A DNA stretch of 64,000 nt from assembly GCF_019710745.1 (NCBI RefSeq), contig NZ_JAHKJW010000040.1, forward strand, positions 1-64,000. Reading direction: 5' to 3'. The stretch's first letter is position 1, and every line of letters starts with the position of its first letter. Origin of the DNA: Streptomyces beigongshangae (GTDB lineage Bacteria; Actinomycetota; Actinomycetes; Streptomycetales; Streptomycetaceae). The notes below the pieces were generated by a model. That model made no database searches, was not told the DNA's origin, and saw nothing but the letters and a program-made list of their open reading frames with translations. A program made the position numbers and the translations under genes. Positions 24,087-34,374 of this stretch are shown here, piece by piece.

Positions 24087-24425
24087 TCAGCCGACCGCTG
24101 CGTAGTTCTCGTACACCTCTTCCTCGTCGAGGGGCAGTATTCCCGCCCCCCGCTCGTACTCGGTACGCGCTGTCTCGAGCAGCCTGCGCCAAGAGGTGAC
24201 GGTCGGCCGCCTACGCAGCAGTGCGCGGCGCTCCCGCTCCGTCATTCCTCCCCACACGCCGAACTCGACACGGTTGTCCAGCGCGTCGGCCAGGCACTCC
24301 GTGCGCACCGGACATCCGGTGCACACCGCCTTGGCCCTGTTCTGCGCTGCTCCCTGCACGAACAGTTCATCCGGATCGGTAGTGCGGCAGGCCGCCTGCG
24401 CACTCCAGTCGGTTACCCAGCCCAT
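24087..24425 (-). CDS. wblA: WhiB-like regulator WblA
   Basis: A 112-residue WhiB-like protein whose start MGWVTDWSAQAAC and overall sequence I recognise as WblA, the developmental regulator that represses antibiotic production and is needed for sporulation. The four [4Fe-4S] ligands are Cys13, Cys35, Cys38 and Cys44, followed by GVWGG (residues 56-60) and a basic C-terminal segment (ERERRALLRRR) for DNA binding or sigma-factor contact. The start at 24425 is taken from the known protein; the frame runs on to 24482. It is divergent from the penicillin-binding protein gene, with a 407-bp gap. Confidence 0.95.
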   Translation of the reverse strand: MGWVTDWSAQAACRTTDPDELFVQGAAQNRAKAVCTGCPVRTECLADALDNRVEFGVWGGMTERERRALLRRRPTVTSWRRLLETARTEYERGAGILPLDEEEVYENYAAVG

Positions 24426-24832
24426 ACCGGCGCCGTCCTCTCCCGAATCGAGGCTCCCCCACGGCGGCAGCGGCATATTCACCGCCGCCAGTTGAGGACG
24501 TTACGGAAGGTGGGCACAGTCAACCAGCCCCTTCGGGCCCAATCTTGAATGGCCCGAATGGACTATGGGTACGCGACAGATCACCCAACGGAGTGACCCG
24601 ACGACATACGTGACCTTCCCGGCAAACCGGGGCGTTTCAGTTGCGTCACAACGGACGCCGGATGACACACAAGGCGTATTCGGACACGCGCTCGGCAAAA
24701 AAGTCGAGCGAGGTCCGAAACGATTCGGGGTCGCCGGACGTATTGATACGTAGCCCTACTGCTGTGACAGTTGAGAGCAGCTTAGGCCAATGCCTTACGC
24801 GTGTCCGGCGAATGAGAACGTAGGCTGCCCTC
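24426..24832. promoter_or_regulatory. wblA/PBP divergent regulatory region
   Basis: This 407-bp gene-free stretch has lower GC than its surroundings and must contain both promoters. Visible elements are a TCAC-8-GTGA inverted motif (about 24581-24596) and further GTGA/GTCACA half-sites at about 24610 and 24645. I cannot assign -10/-35 boxes with confidence. The wblA leader may be long. Confidence 0.45.
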
Positions 24833-27208
<2,376 letters not shown>

Positions 27209-27231
27209 ACCGACCCCCTGAACTCCACGGA

Positions 27232-27282
27232 TACGCCGATGGGGGCGCCCCCATGCTGCATGGGGGCGCCCCCATCGGCGTA
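27232..27282. terminator. Very long perfect hairpin after the PBP gene
   Basis: A 51-bp palindrome with arms of about 24 bp and a 3-base centre, 23 bp after the PBP stop codon. Each arm itself contains the palindrome GGGGGCGCCCCC, so cruciform or alternative pairings are possible. It must be a very strong terminator. Confidence 0.85.
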
Positions 27283-27351
27283 CGCTGCGGCCGGCCGTGG
27301 ACCTGACCGGTCACGACCTGCCTGGTGGTGACCGGGCCGGTCGTGGCCCCG

Positions 27352-27387
27352 ACCGGACCTGCCCGGGTCTCTCCGGGCAGGTCCGGT
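27352..27387. terminator. Hairpin with perfect 15-bp stem
   Basis: Arms ACCGGACCTGCCCGG and complement enclose the loop GTCTCT. The right arm runs directly into the 39-bp tandem repeat. Confidence 0.65.
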
Positions 27388-27495
27388 GGGTCCGGGTCTC
27401 CCCGGGTCTCCCCGGGTGGGTCCGGTGGGTCCGGGTCTCCCCGGGTCTCCCCGGGTGGGTCCGGTGGGTCCGGTGGGTCCGGGTGGGTCCGGTAG
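27382..27495. repeat. 39-bp tandem repeat, two exact copies plus a degenerate part
   Basis: The 39-bp unit at 27382-27420 is repeated exactly at 27421-27459, followed by partial GGTGGGTCC copies. The unit is built from TCCGGTGGG and GGTCTCCCC subrepeats. It lies between convergent genes. Confidence 0.8.
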
Positions 27496-27530
27496 GCCCA
27501 GGTCTCCCCGGGCAGACAGGACCGCGGTAC

Positions 27531-27995
27531 TCAGCCCGCGAGCAGTTTCTTGACCGCCGCGGCGACGCGTCCGCCGTCGGCCTGGCCGGCCACCTTCGGG
27601 TTCACGATCTTCATGACCTGGCCCATGGCCCGGGGCCCTTCCGCCCCGGCCGCCCTCGCCTCCTCGACCGCCTGCGCGACGATCTGCTGGAGCTCGTCGT
27701 CGGAGAGCTGCTTCGGCAGGTACCCGGCGAGGACCTCGCCCTCCGCCTTCTCGCGCTCGGCCGACTCGGCACGGCCGCCCTGCGCGAACGCCTCGGCCGC
27801 CTCGCGGCGCTTCTTCGCCTCCTTGGCGATCACCTTCTGCACCTCGTCGTCGGAGAGTTCGCGCTTCTGCGTACCCGCGACCTCCTCCTTCTGGACGGCG
27901 GCGAGGGTCAGCCGGAGCGTCGAGGAGCGGAGCTCGTCGCGCTCCTTGATCGCGGCGTTGAGGTCTGCCTGCAGCTTCGACTTGAGCGTGGTCAT
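27531..27995 (-). CDS. YqeY/GatB-like protein
   Basis: This 154-residue protein is a complete stand-alone YqeY domain, related to the C-terminal tRNA-binding part of GatB, with the family's LKSKLQADLNAAIK start, GYLPKQLSDDEL and MGQVMKIV signatures. Its role is not established; a tRNA-linked function is possible from the domain. It is monocistronic, convergent with the PBP gene and divergent from the metallophosphoesterase. Confidence 0.9.
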   Translation of the reverse strand: MTTLKSKLQADLNAAIKERDELRSSTLRLTLAAVQKEEVAGTQKRELSDDEVQKVIAKEAKKRREAAEAFAQGGRAESAEREKAEGEVLAGYLPKQLSDDELQQIVAQAVEEARAAGAEGPRAMGQVMKIVNPKVAGQADGGRVAAAVKKLLAG

Positions 27996-28103
27996 GGGGT
28001 GATTGTCGCAGGTGTGGTGCCACGACCGCCCGTGGATTGGGCTCCCGTCGGCCGGGGGCCTCCCACGGGGTCCGGGGCGACGGGGGTCTGACACGATGGG
28101 CGT

Positions 28104-29042
28104 ATGCGCGCGCGATACGGAGTACCCCTGGGAATTGCGGCGGCAGGCGCCGCCGGTCTGATCTACTCGGCGGGGTTCGAAGCCCGCTCCTTCCGTCTGC
28201 GGCGGGTGACGGTCCCGGTGCTGCCGCCGGGTGTACGGCCGCTGCGGGTGCTCCAGGTCTCCGACATCCACATGGTCTGCGGTCAGCGCAAGAAGCAGCG
28301 CTGGCTGCGTTCGCTGGCCGGCCTGCGCCCCGACTTCGTCATCAACACCGGGGACAACCTCTCCGATCCGGAGGGCGTGCCGGAGGTCATGGACGCCCTC
28401 GGCCCCCTGATGGAGTTCCCCGGGGCGTACGTCTTCGGCTCGAACGACTACTACGGGCCCACCCTGCGCAACCCCGCCCGCTACCTGTACGAGAAGGTGC
28501 AGGGCCGGCACGGGCTGAACGGCAACGCGCCCGCCACGAACGTGGTCCACAACCCGTGGGAGGAACTGCGCGACGGGTTCGACGCGGCGGGCTGGCTGAA
28601 CCTGACCAACACCCGGAACTCACTGAAGATCGACGGCTTCGAGATCGAGCTGACCGGCCTCGACGACCCGCACATCAAGCGTGACCGGTACGCGCGCGTG
28701 GCCGGCGGCCCGTCCGCCGCCGCCGATCTCTCGCTCGGCGTCGTGCATGCCCCGTACCTGCGCGCGCTGGACGCCTTCGCCGCGGACGGCTACCCGCTGA
28801 TCCTGGCGGGCCACACGCACGGCGGACAGCTGTGCATCCCCTTCTACGGCGCCCTGGTCACCAACTGCGACCTCGACACGGAGCGGGTGAAGGGCCTGTC
28901 CACGTACACGGAGGCGGAGTCCGGCCGGACGTCCTACATGCACGTGTCGGCGGGCTGCGGGACGAGCAGGTACACGCCGGTACGGTTCGCGTGCCCGCCG
29001 GAGGCGACACTGCTGACGCTGACGACACGGACCTCCGCGTAG
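28104..29042 (+). CDS. Membrane-anchored metallophosphoesterase
   Basis: The 312-residue protein has an N-terminal hydrophobic anchor (residues about 5-25) and a calcineurin-like phosphoesterase domain. The metal-binding motifs are SDIH, NTGDN, SND, VHAP and GHTHGGQ. This YkuE/YaeI-like group includes lipid-linked pyrophosphate hydrolases, so an envelope substrate is plausible but unproven. The 219-bp gap downstream consists largely of degenerate GGAGCCGGTGG-type repeats. Confidence 0.88.
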   Translation: MRARYGVPLGIAAAGAAGLIYSAGFEARSFRLRRVTVPVLPPGVRPLRVLQVSDIHMVCGQRKKQRWLRSLAGLRPDFVINTGDNLSDPEGVPEVMDALGPLMEFPGAYVFGSNDYYGPTLRNPARYLYEKVQGRHGLNGNAPATNVVHNPWEELRDGFDAAGWLNLTNTRNSLKIDGFEIELTGLDDPHIKRDRYARVAGGPSAAADLSLGVVHAPYLRALDAFAADGYPLILAGHTHGGQLCIPFYGALVTNCDLDTERVKGLSTYTEAESGRTSYMHVSAGCGTSRYTPVRFACPPEATLLTLTTRTSA

Positions 29043-29261
29043 CGGCCGGGCCGGGCTTCCGGCCGGGGAGCCGGTGGGCGCCGACGGAAGCCGGTGGGAG
29101 CCGGCAGGAGCCACGCGGCTGGCAGGAGCCGGTGAGGGCGACAGGAGCCGGTGGCGGCCGGTGGCGCGCGGTGAGGGAGAGGAGCGGGGCGGGGCCCTCG
29201 GCGACACCCGTCCGGCGGAATCCACTTAGCCCCTTTTGTCCGATACGCCTAGCGTGAGGGC

Positions 29262-30065
29262 ATGACCGCCCCCATACCTGCGGAGATCCCGGACATACCC
29301 AGGGTCCCCGGCATAGCCGCCAAGGCCGCCGCCGCGGCCGTCCCCGTGGTGCCGGCGTACGCCGTGCTCCCCCGCGTACGCCGCCCCGTGGTCGCCCTCT
29401 TCCGCCTCCTCGTCGCGCTCGCGGCCGCCACGGGCGTGGTGCTCGGCCTGCTGTCGGGCAGCCCGGTACGCGCCCTGAGCCACTTCACCGTTCTGAGCGG
29501 CATCCTGACAACCGCGGTGTTCGCCGTCACGGCCCGGCGGGCCTGGACGGCACGCCATCCGCTGCGGCCGTCGGTCACCGCCGGCACGGTGCTGTACGCG
29601 GTCGGGGCGGGCCTGGCCCACCACCTGATCCTGGCGGACGACACGATCCCGTTCTCCCTGTCGGGCGGCGGAACGCCCACGGTCTGGCACGCGGTGGCGG
29701 ACCACCTGCTGCACACGGCGGTGCCGGCCGCGGTGGCGCTGGACTGGCTCCTGCTGACCCGCCCGGGAGCACTGCGCCTGCACAGCGCGGCGACGTGGAC
29801 GATCCTTCCGGTCGCGTACCTGGCCACCACGGTGATCCGGGGCGTGCTCCTGCCCCCGGGCACCCCTGCCCGCTACCCGTACCCCTTCCTCGACGTGACC
29901 CGGCACGGCTTCGTCGAGGTCCTGGGCAACGTCGCCATCCTCGGCGTCGCCTGCTACGGCCTGGCCGTCCTCCTCGTCGCCCTGGACCACCTCAGGCCCG
30001 GGTCGCGCCGCCACCGGCCCCCCGAAAACCGGATTTCGTCTCCGGCCACCAGTGGGCTAAAGTAA
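29262..30065 (+). CDS. Pr6Pr-family integral membrane protein
   Basis: A 267-residue protein with about six transmembrane helices and the conserved HFTVLSGIL, HLLHTAVP and RYPYPFLDV patterns of the Pr6Pr/FAR-17a-like membrane family. No catalytic residues are known for the bacterial members, so no function is assigned. The stop codon lies 48 bp before the tRNA-Pro gene, in the same orientation. Confidence 0.8.
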   Translation: MTAPIPAEIPDIPRVPGIAAKAAAAAVPVVPAYAVLPRVRRPVVALFRLLVALAAATGVVLGLLSGSPVRALSHFTVLSGILTTAVFAVTARRAWTARHPLRPSVTAGTVLYAVGAGLAHHLILADDTIPFSLSGGGTPTVWHAVADHLLHTAVPAAVALDWLLLTRPGALRLHSAATWTILPVAYLATTVIRGVLLPPGTPARYPYPFLDVTRHGFVEVLGNVAILGVACYGLAVLLVALDHLRPGSRRHRPPENRISSPATSGLK

Positions 30066-30113
30066 ACGACGTCGCCACGGCACACCACGAGAGTGGCCCG
30101 CCACCAGCGACAT

Positions 30114-30187
30114 CGGGGTGTAGCGCAGCTTGGCAGCGCGCTTCGTTCGGGACGAAGAGGTCGTGGGTTCAAATCCCGCCACCCCGA
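30114..30187 (+). tRNA. tRNA-Pro (CGG)
   Basis: The 74-nt cloverleaf has acceptor arms CGGGGTG/CACCCCG, an anticodon stem CTTCG/CGAAG with loop TTCGGGA giving anticodon CGG, a T arm GTGGGTTCAAATCCCGC and discriminator A. The 3' CCA is not encoded. It is immediately followed by a terminator and then an integrase remnant, so it is the probable attachment site of a former integrative element. Confidence 0.95.
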
Positions 30188-30194
30188 CACAGGT

Positions 30195-30230
30195 CAGAGG
30201 CCCAATCGCTTGATAGCGATTGGGCCTCTG
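30195..30230. terminator. Terminator after tRNA-Pro
   Basis: Perfect 16-bp arms (CAGAGGCCCAATCGCT and complement) with a TGAT loop, 7 bp after the tRNA. Confidence 0.85.
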
Positions 30231-30271
30231 TCGTGCTCGAGGGGCCAAACGGGGGGGCCAAACGCATTTGG

Positions 30272-30975
30272 TCAGGCCACCGTGCCGCCCTCTTCGTCGG
30301 TCTCCGCGTCCTCCCCCTCCTGCTCTTCGGCGAAGATGTCGTCCATCGCTTCGGCGCCCTGTGTGATCACGGGCCGGAGCTGCTTGCGGTAGACCGCCTC
30401 TGTGGTCGCCTGGCTGCTGTGGCCGACCAGGAGCGCGATCCGCTCCAGGGGATGCCGTGGTCCGAGAGCAGGGACACGAAGCTGTGCCGGAGTTCCCGCG
30501 GGGTCCACTCGGGCTTCAGTCCGGCTTTCTTCGCGATGGCCTTGAAGTCTCGCCGAACGTTGGCCGCGTCGAGCGGCTCACCGCTCCGGGTGGTGAAGAC
30601 ACGGCCGGCCGGGCTCCACTCCATCCCTTTCGACGCTCGCTCCCGCTTCTGCCATCGTCTGTGCTCTTCGAGGACGTCGACCACCTGCTTGGGCAGAGCG
30701 GTGGTCCGGCGGCTCCTCCTGGTCCTCGTCTCACCGTGCTTGCGCACCGAGCGCCATACCGCGACGTGGGGCGGGATGCCGTCCGTCGCCTCCAGGAAGA
30801 CGTGGTCCCAGGTGAGGGGGCGCGCCTCTTCCGTGCGTACGCCGCTGAGGAGCGGGAGCACGAGGTAGGCGTACAGCCGTGACGGTCGCGCGGCGATGAG
30901 CACGGCTTTCGCCTGCTCCAGATCCAGCGCCTCGCTCGGACGGCCGGGGCGGTTGGGTGGCGGGCGCGGCGGCGG
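30272..30975 (-). pseudogene. Tyrosine integrase remnant, N-terminally truncated and frameshifted
   Basis: Two frames together encode the catalytic half of an actinomycete tyrosine recombinase (pSAM2-Int-like). The first, from about 30975 down, has GRPSEALDLEQAKAV, the GVRTEEARPLTWD arginine motif and RELRHSF. The second, from about 30450 to 30272, has ALLVGHS and the nucleophile region EAVYRKQL. The frame breaks at a run of four C (30448-30451 on the plus strand shows GGGG) where the family reading needs five. The N-terminal arm-binding and core-binding domains are absent. The remnant lies 84 bp from a tRNA-Pro, the usual target of such enzymes. Confidence 0.85.
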
Positions 30976-31128
30976 TTGTGGGCGCTGGTGGCTGTCCTGG
31001 TGTTCGGCTACGGCGTGGGTGCTGTGTTCTGGCGTCTGCTTCCCGGGCATTCCTGGGCGGATGCGTCTCTTTCGGCACATGCCTGGTCGTGTCCGACGTG
31101 GTGGGTCAATGGCTGGTTGCCGGCCTGA
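30904..31128 (+). pseudogene. Possible membrane-protein fragment next to the integrase remnant
   Basis: A plus-strand frame without a good start codon encodes a Trp-rich hydrophobic segment (RRLWALVAVLVFGYGVGAVF) followed by HSWADASL and ending WWVNGWLPA. Codon third positions are less GC-biased than in neighbouring genes, consistent with foreign or decaying DNA. Its left part overlaps the truncated end of the integrase on the other strand, suggesting a deletion junction near 30960. It could equally be chance. The following stretch to 31305 holds GGGCCGGACGCGCGG-like imperfect repeats and nothing coding. Confidence 0.3.
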
Positions 31129-31305
31129 AGCGACGGGCCGGACGCGCGGGCCGGTGAGCGGGCCGGATGCGCGGGTCGGTGGGGCCGGCCAGGTGTTCCA
31201 GGCCGGCCGTGCCGCGTCGTGCCCCGCCCGTGGTGACGGCACGGACGGAAGCGCGCCCGGTGTGGAGTGCCGTCGGTGCTTGTGGCGGTTCCCGTGGAGG
31301 GCGGG

Positions 31306-32256
31306 TCAGAGTGGGACCGCCACCCCCGTGAACGTCGTCTCCGGGGTCTGGGGGCTCGTGAAGCGGGCGTTCACCAGGTACAGGCGGTTCGCGTAGCGGG
31401 CTGCCGTGGTGGGGACGTCGAAGCGGGGGTCCGTGATCGTGCCGGTCAGGGTCGCCGTCGTGGACCTGGCGTCCAGGTGGAACACGCTGATGCGGTTCAG
31501 GCGGTTCTGGACCACGTACAGGGTGCGGCCCGTGCGGTAGAGGCCGTCGCCGTTGACCACGTCCGTCGCGCCGACCAGGGTGATCCTCGTGGCGTGGCCC
31601 GTTCGGACGTCCACCTTGTACAGCTCGCCCGGGGTGCTCTTCACGACGATCAGGGCACGGCCGTCAGGGGTGCCCACGATGCCGTTGGCGTTGTTGACGT
31701 CCGGGAGCTGGACCCAGTCTCCGGTGAGGGGCAGCGTCCGTACGGCTCCGGACCGGCCGCGCGGGACCGCGTACAGCGCCGCGGCCCGTGAGTCCGTGAA
31801 CCAGGCCCGGTCGCCCAGGAGCGTCACGTCGTTGATGAAGTGGCCGGTCGCTTCCGTGAGCCGGTACGTCGTGACGATCTCGCCCGTGCGGGAGTCGTGG
31901 GTACGGGCCACTCCCGTGTTGCCCGCCACGTACAGCAGGCCGTCGTGGTCGAGTTTCAGACCCACCGCGACCAGGCCGGTGCCGCCCGCGAAGAGGATCC
32001 CGCCCTTCCCCGTGCGCAGGTCCGTGCGGTACAGGGCGCCGTTGGCGCGCGAGCCCATGTACGCGTACGGCTTCCTGCCGATGGCTATGCCCTCGGGGAG
32101 GAAGCCGTCGGGCAGCGGGAACTCCGTCGGCCACGTGGCCGGGGAGGTCGTGGGTGCCGCGTTCGCCGTGCCCGTGCCGGTCGCCGCCGTGAACGCGGTG
32201 AGGGCGGCACCGCCCAGGAGTGCGCGCCTGGAGGGGTGGACGTGGTTGCGGTTCAT
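31306..32256 (-). CDS. Exported SMP-30/NHL-like beta-propeller protein
   Basis: The 316-residue product begins with a twin-arginine-type signal (SRRALLGGAALTAF) ending near NAAP, so it is exported, probably folded. The mature part is made of repeated beta-propeller blades (GLKLDHDGLLYVAGN, GNAxG-type turns, NGDGLY) like those of the SMP-30/gluconolactonase group. Streptomyces databases have sometimes labelled such proteins superoxide dismutase, which the sequence does not support. No substrate can be named. It is transcribed alone towards the integrase remnant. Confidence 0.75.
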   Translation of the reverse strand: MNRNHVHPSRRALLGGAALTAFTAATGTGTANAAPTTSPATWPTEFPLPDGFLPEGIAIGRKPYAYMGSRANGALYRTDLRTGKGGILFAGGTGLVAVGLKLDHDGLLYVAGNTGVARTHDSRTGEIVTTYRLTEATGHFINDVTLLGDRAWFTDSRAAALYAVPRGRSGAVRTLPLTGDWVQLPDVNNANGIVGTPDGRALIVVKSTPGELYKVDVRTGHATRITLVGATDVVNGDGLYRTGRTLYVVQNRLNRISVFHLDARSTTATLTGTITDPRFDVPTTAARYANRLYLVNARFTSPQTPETTFTGVAVPL

Positions 32257-32399
32257 CGTTCCGGGCCTCCTTGAGAGGAGCGAAAGGATTGAGCGGCCTC
32301 GACCGCCGTTCCTTCATCCTGACCGAACCCCGGCCCTCTTTCCCCACGCATCCCCCGGATCGACAGAGGATCGACAGGTTGGTCCCCGTCCGCTCCGGC

Positions 32400-33167
32400 T
32401 CAGCCGTTCCAGCTCTCGTCGTACGGGTCCCGGGGGGCCTCGACCGGCTTCGCCTCCGTGATGTCGAGGAACGGGATGACGCCGCCGTTCACCGGATCCT
32501 CGATCCGCTTCGGCGTGTACGTGCCGGTGACCTCCAGCCAGGCGTCCGGGCGCAGGACCGGAGGCGTCCGGCCCGTCATGCCTACCTTCACCGGTTGGCC
32601 GTCCGCCGCGCAGCAGCTGAGTGCCATCCGGACCAGGTACGGGGCGCCGTCGCGGTCCACCGCCACGAAGCCCGCGGTCCTGATACGGCGGCCGGCCAGC
32701 GAGCGGCCCCCGTCGTACGCCGCCCGGCCCGCGTAGTCGACCAGGCTCAGCCGGACCGTGTCGCCGGCGGGCAGGTCCGCGAAGCCCCACGGCTGCTTCT
32801 GCAGGGCCGTGCCCGTGCGCATCGCGCTGTAGCTGCCGAGGGCGGGCGGGGAGACGAGGACGAGGGCCAGGAGGGGGAGGACGAGGAGCCAGGCGATCCA
32901 GGGCTCCCGGTGGACATGGGTGGGGACGGGAGAGGGGGCGGGGGCGGGGACGGAGGCGGAGGGAAGGGCTTTGTGGGGGTGGGTGCGTGCGGCCCGGCGT
33001 TCGTACCGGATCGTCGCCAGCGCCGTCGCGATCAGGACCAGCCCCGCCGCCAGCAGCAACGGCCTCAGCCCCGCCTTGACGTACCGCAGGTGGAGGTCGG
33101 TGAGGCCCGTGTGCAGGATCGCCCCGCCGGTGAGGAACAGCACGGCCGCCTGTGCCTGGCGGTTCAC
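32400..33167 (-). CDS. TIGR03943-family permease-associated protein
   Basis: This 255-residue protein has an N-terminal pair of transmembrane helices, a Pro-rich spacer, a further helix (about residues 88-110) and a soluble C-terminal domain with LSCCAADG and PVNGGVIPFLDI. That is the layout of the TIGR03943 (DUF1980) family found next to DUF318 permeases. The vicinal Cys pair could bind a metal ion. Its ATG overlaps the stop of the permease gene by 4 bp, so the two are made together. Confidence 0.83.
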   Translation of the reverse strand: MNRQAQAAVLFLTGGAILHTGLTDLHLRYVKAGLRPLLLAAGLVLIATALATIRYERRAARTHPHKALPSASVPAPAPSPVPTHVHREPWIAWLLVLPLLALVLVSPPALGSYSAMRTGTALQKQPWGFADLPAGDTVRLSLVDYAGRAAYDGGRSLAGRRIRTAGFVAVDRDGAPYLVRMALSCCAADGQPVKVGMTGRTPPVLRPDAWLEVTGTYTPKRIEDPVNGGVIPFLDITEAKPVEAPRDPYDESWNG

Positions 33168-34183
33168 AGGAGCACCGCCCCGACCAGGGACGACACCAGG
33201 ACGGCCAGTGTGAACGTGGCCGGTGCGAAGCGCAGGGCGAACTCGCGGCCGAACGTGGCCGTCTGCATCGCGAACAGTTTCAGGTCGATCATCGGGCCCA
33301 CCACCAGGAAGGTCAGCCGGGCCGTGAGTGAGAACTGGGTCAGGGACGCGGCCACGAAGGCGTCCGCCTCGGAGCAGATGGACAGGAGTACGGCCAGCAC
33401 CGCCAGGGCCAGGACCGCCACCACCGGGTGACCGGCGGCCAGGCCGAGCCAGTCCGCCGGGACCACCGCCTTGAGGGTGGCCGCGGCCATCGCGCCGACC
33501 ACCAGGAACCCGCCCGCGTGCATCACGTCGTGCCGTACCGATCCCCAGAACGCCGCTCCCCTGCCGAGGCCGTCCGACACAGGGCGGGCCGGCGGGCGCA
33601 GCCAGTCGCTACGGCCGAGCCGGTGCCAGAGCCAGCCCATCGCGCAGGCCACCAGCAGGCTCGCCACGAAACGGGCCAGGACCATCCGCGGCTCGCCGGG
33701 GAACGCGACGGCGGTCGCGGTCAGCACGATCGGGTTGATCGCCGGCGCCGACAGCAGGAACGCCAGCGCCGCCGCGGGTGTGACACCCCGGCGCACCAGC
33801 GCCCCGGCCACCGGCACGGACGCGCACTCGCACCCCGGCAGCACCGCCCCCGCCATCCCGGCGACCGGTACCGCGAGGACCGGCCGTTCCGGCAGCGCGC
33901 GGGCGAAGAACGACGGCGGGACGAACACCGCGATGACCGCCGACAGCAGGACTCCGAGCACGAGGAAGGGCAGCGCCTGCACCATCACCGCGACGAACAC
34001 GGTCATCCAGCTCTGCACCACGGGAGCCGACAGCGCCCCGCGGACGGGTCCCTGGAGCGCCACCCCCGCGAGCAGCACCATGGTGAGGACGAGGGACGAG
34101 TCGAACTGCCAGCCCTTCGGCTTGCCCGGCGCCGCCTGTTCGCGGTTGTCGACCGGGGGCGGAACCGGGTCGGTCGTGGTCAC
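33164..34183 (-). CDS. DUF318/COG0701-type permease
   Basis: The membrane protein (339 residues from GTG 34183) has about eight transmembrane helices and two conserved elements, GCECASVPVAGALVRRG and ICSEADAFVAASL, typical of the COG0701 permeases. These are paired with a TIGR03943 subunit throughout Gram-positive bacteria. The substrate is unknown; metal ions are often suggested because of the conserved Cys and acidic residues. A GGAGG site lies 10 bp before the GTG. An earlier in-frame start (34267) would add a disordered tail. Confidence 0.83.
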   Translation of the reverse strand: MTTTDPVPPPVDNREQAAPGKPKGWQFDSSLVLTMVLLAGVALQGPVRGALSAPVVQSWMTVFVAVMVQALPFLVLGVLLSAVIAVFVPPSFFARALPERPVLAVPVAGMAGAVLPGCECASVPVAGALVRRGVTPAAALAFLLSAPAINPIVLTATAVAFPGEPRMVLARFVASLLVACAMGWLWHRLGRSDWLRPPARPVSDGLGRGAAFWGSVRHDVMHAGGFLVVGAMAAATLKAVVPADWLGLAAGHPVVAVLALAVLAVLLSICSEADAFVAASLTQFSLTARLTFLVVGPMIDLKLFAMQTATFGREFALRFAPATFTLAVLVSSLVGAVLL

Positions 34184-34274
34184 GGGAGAGGTACCTCCGG
34201 TAGGGGAGGGCTTCGTCGGTGGATCGCCCTCCACCTTCAGTACGCCCGTTGCGGCCCAGCTTCTCATCCGGGTC

Positions 34275-34313
34275 GGCGCGTACGGATCCGGGTAGAGGCG
34301 TACGGATCCGCGT
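34275..34313. repeat. Direct repeat GCGTACGGATCCG in a divergent promoter region
   Basis: Two copies lie 24 bp apart (about 34276 and 34300), between the divergent permease and RCK-protein genes. They may be regulator sites. Confidence 0.4.
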
Positions 34314-34374
34314 CAACTCCCCTACCGCACACCGCTGTGCAACCACCCGTCCGGGTGAGGCACTCTGTGCTGTT

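Noticed and set aside
27382..27495. Possible CRISPR-like array
   Set aside because: A plain tandem duplication of 39 bp without spacers or nearby cas genes.
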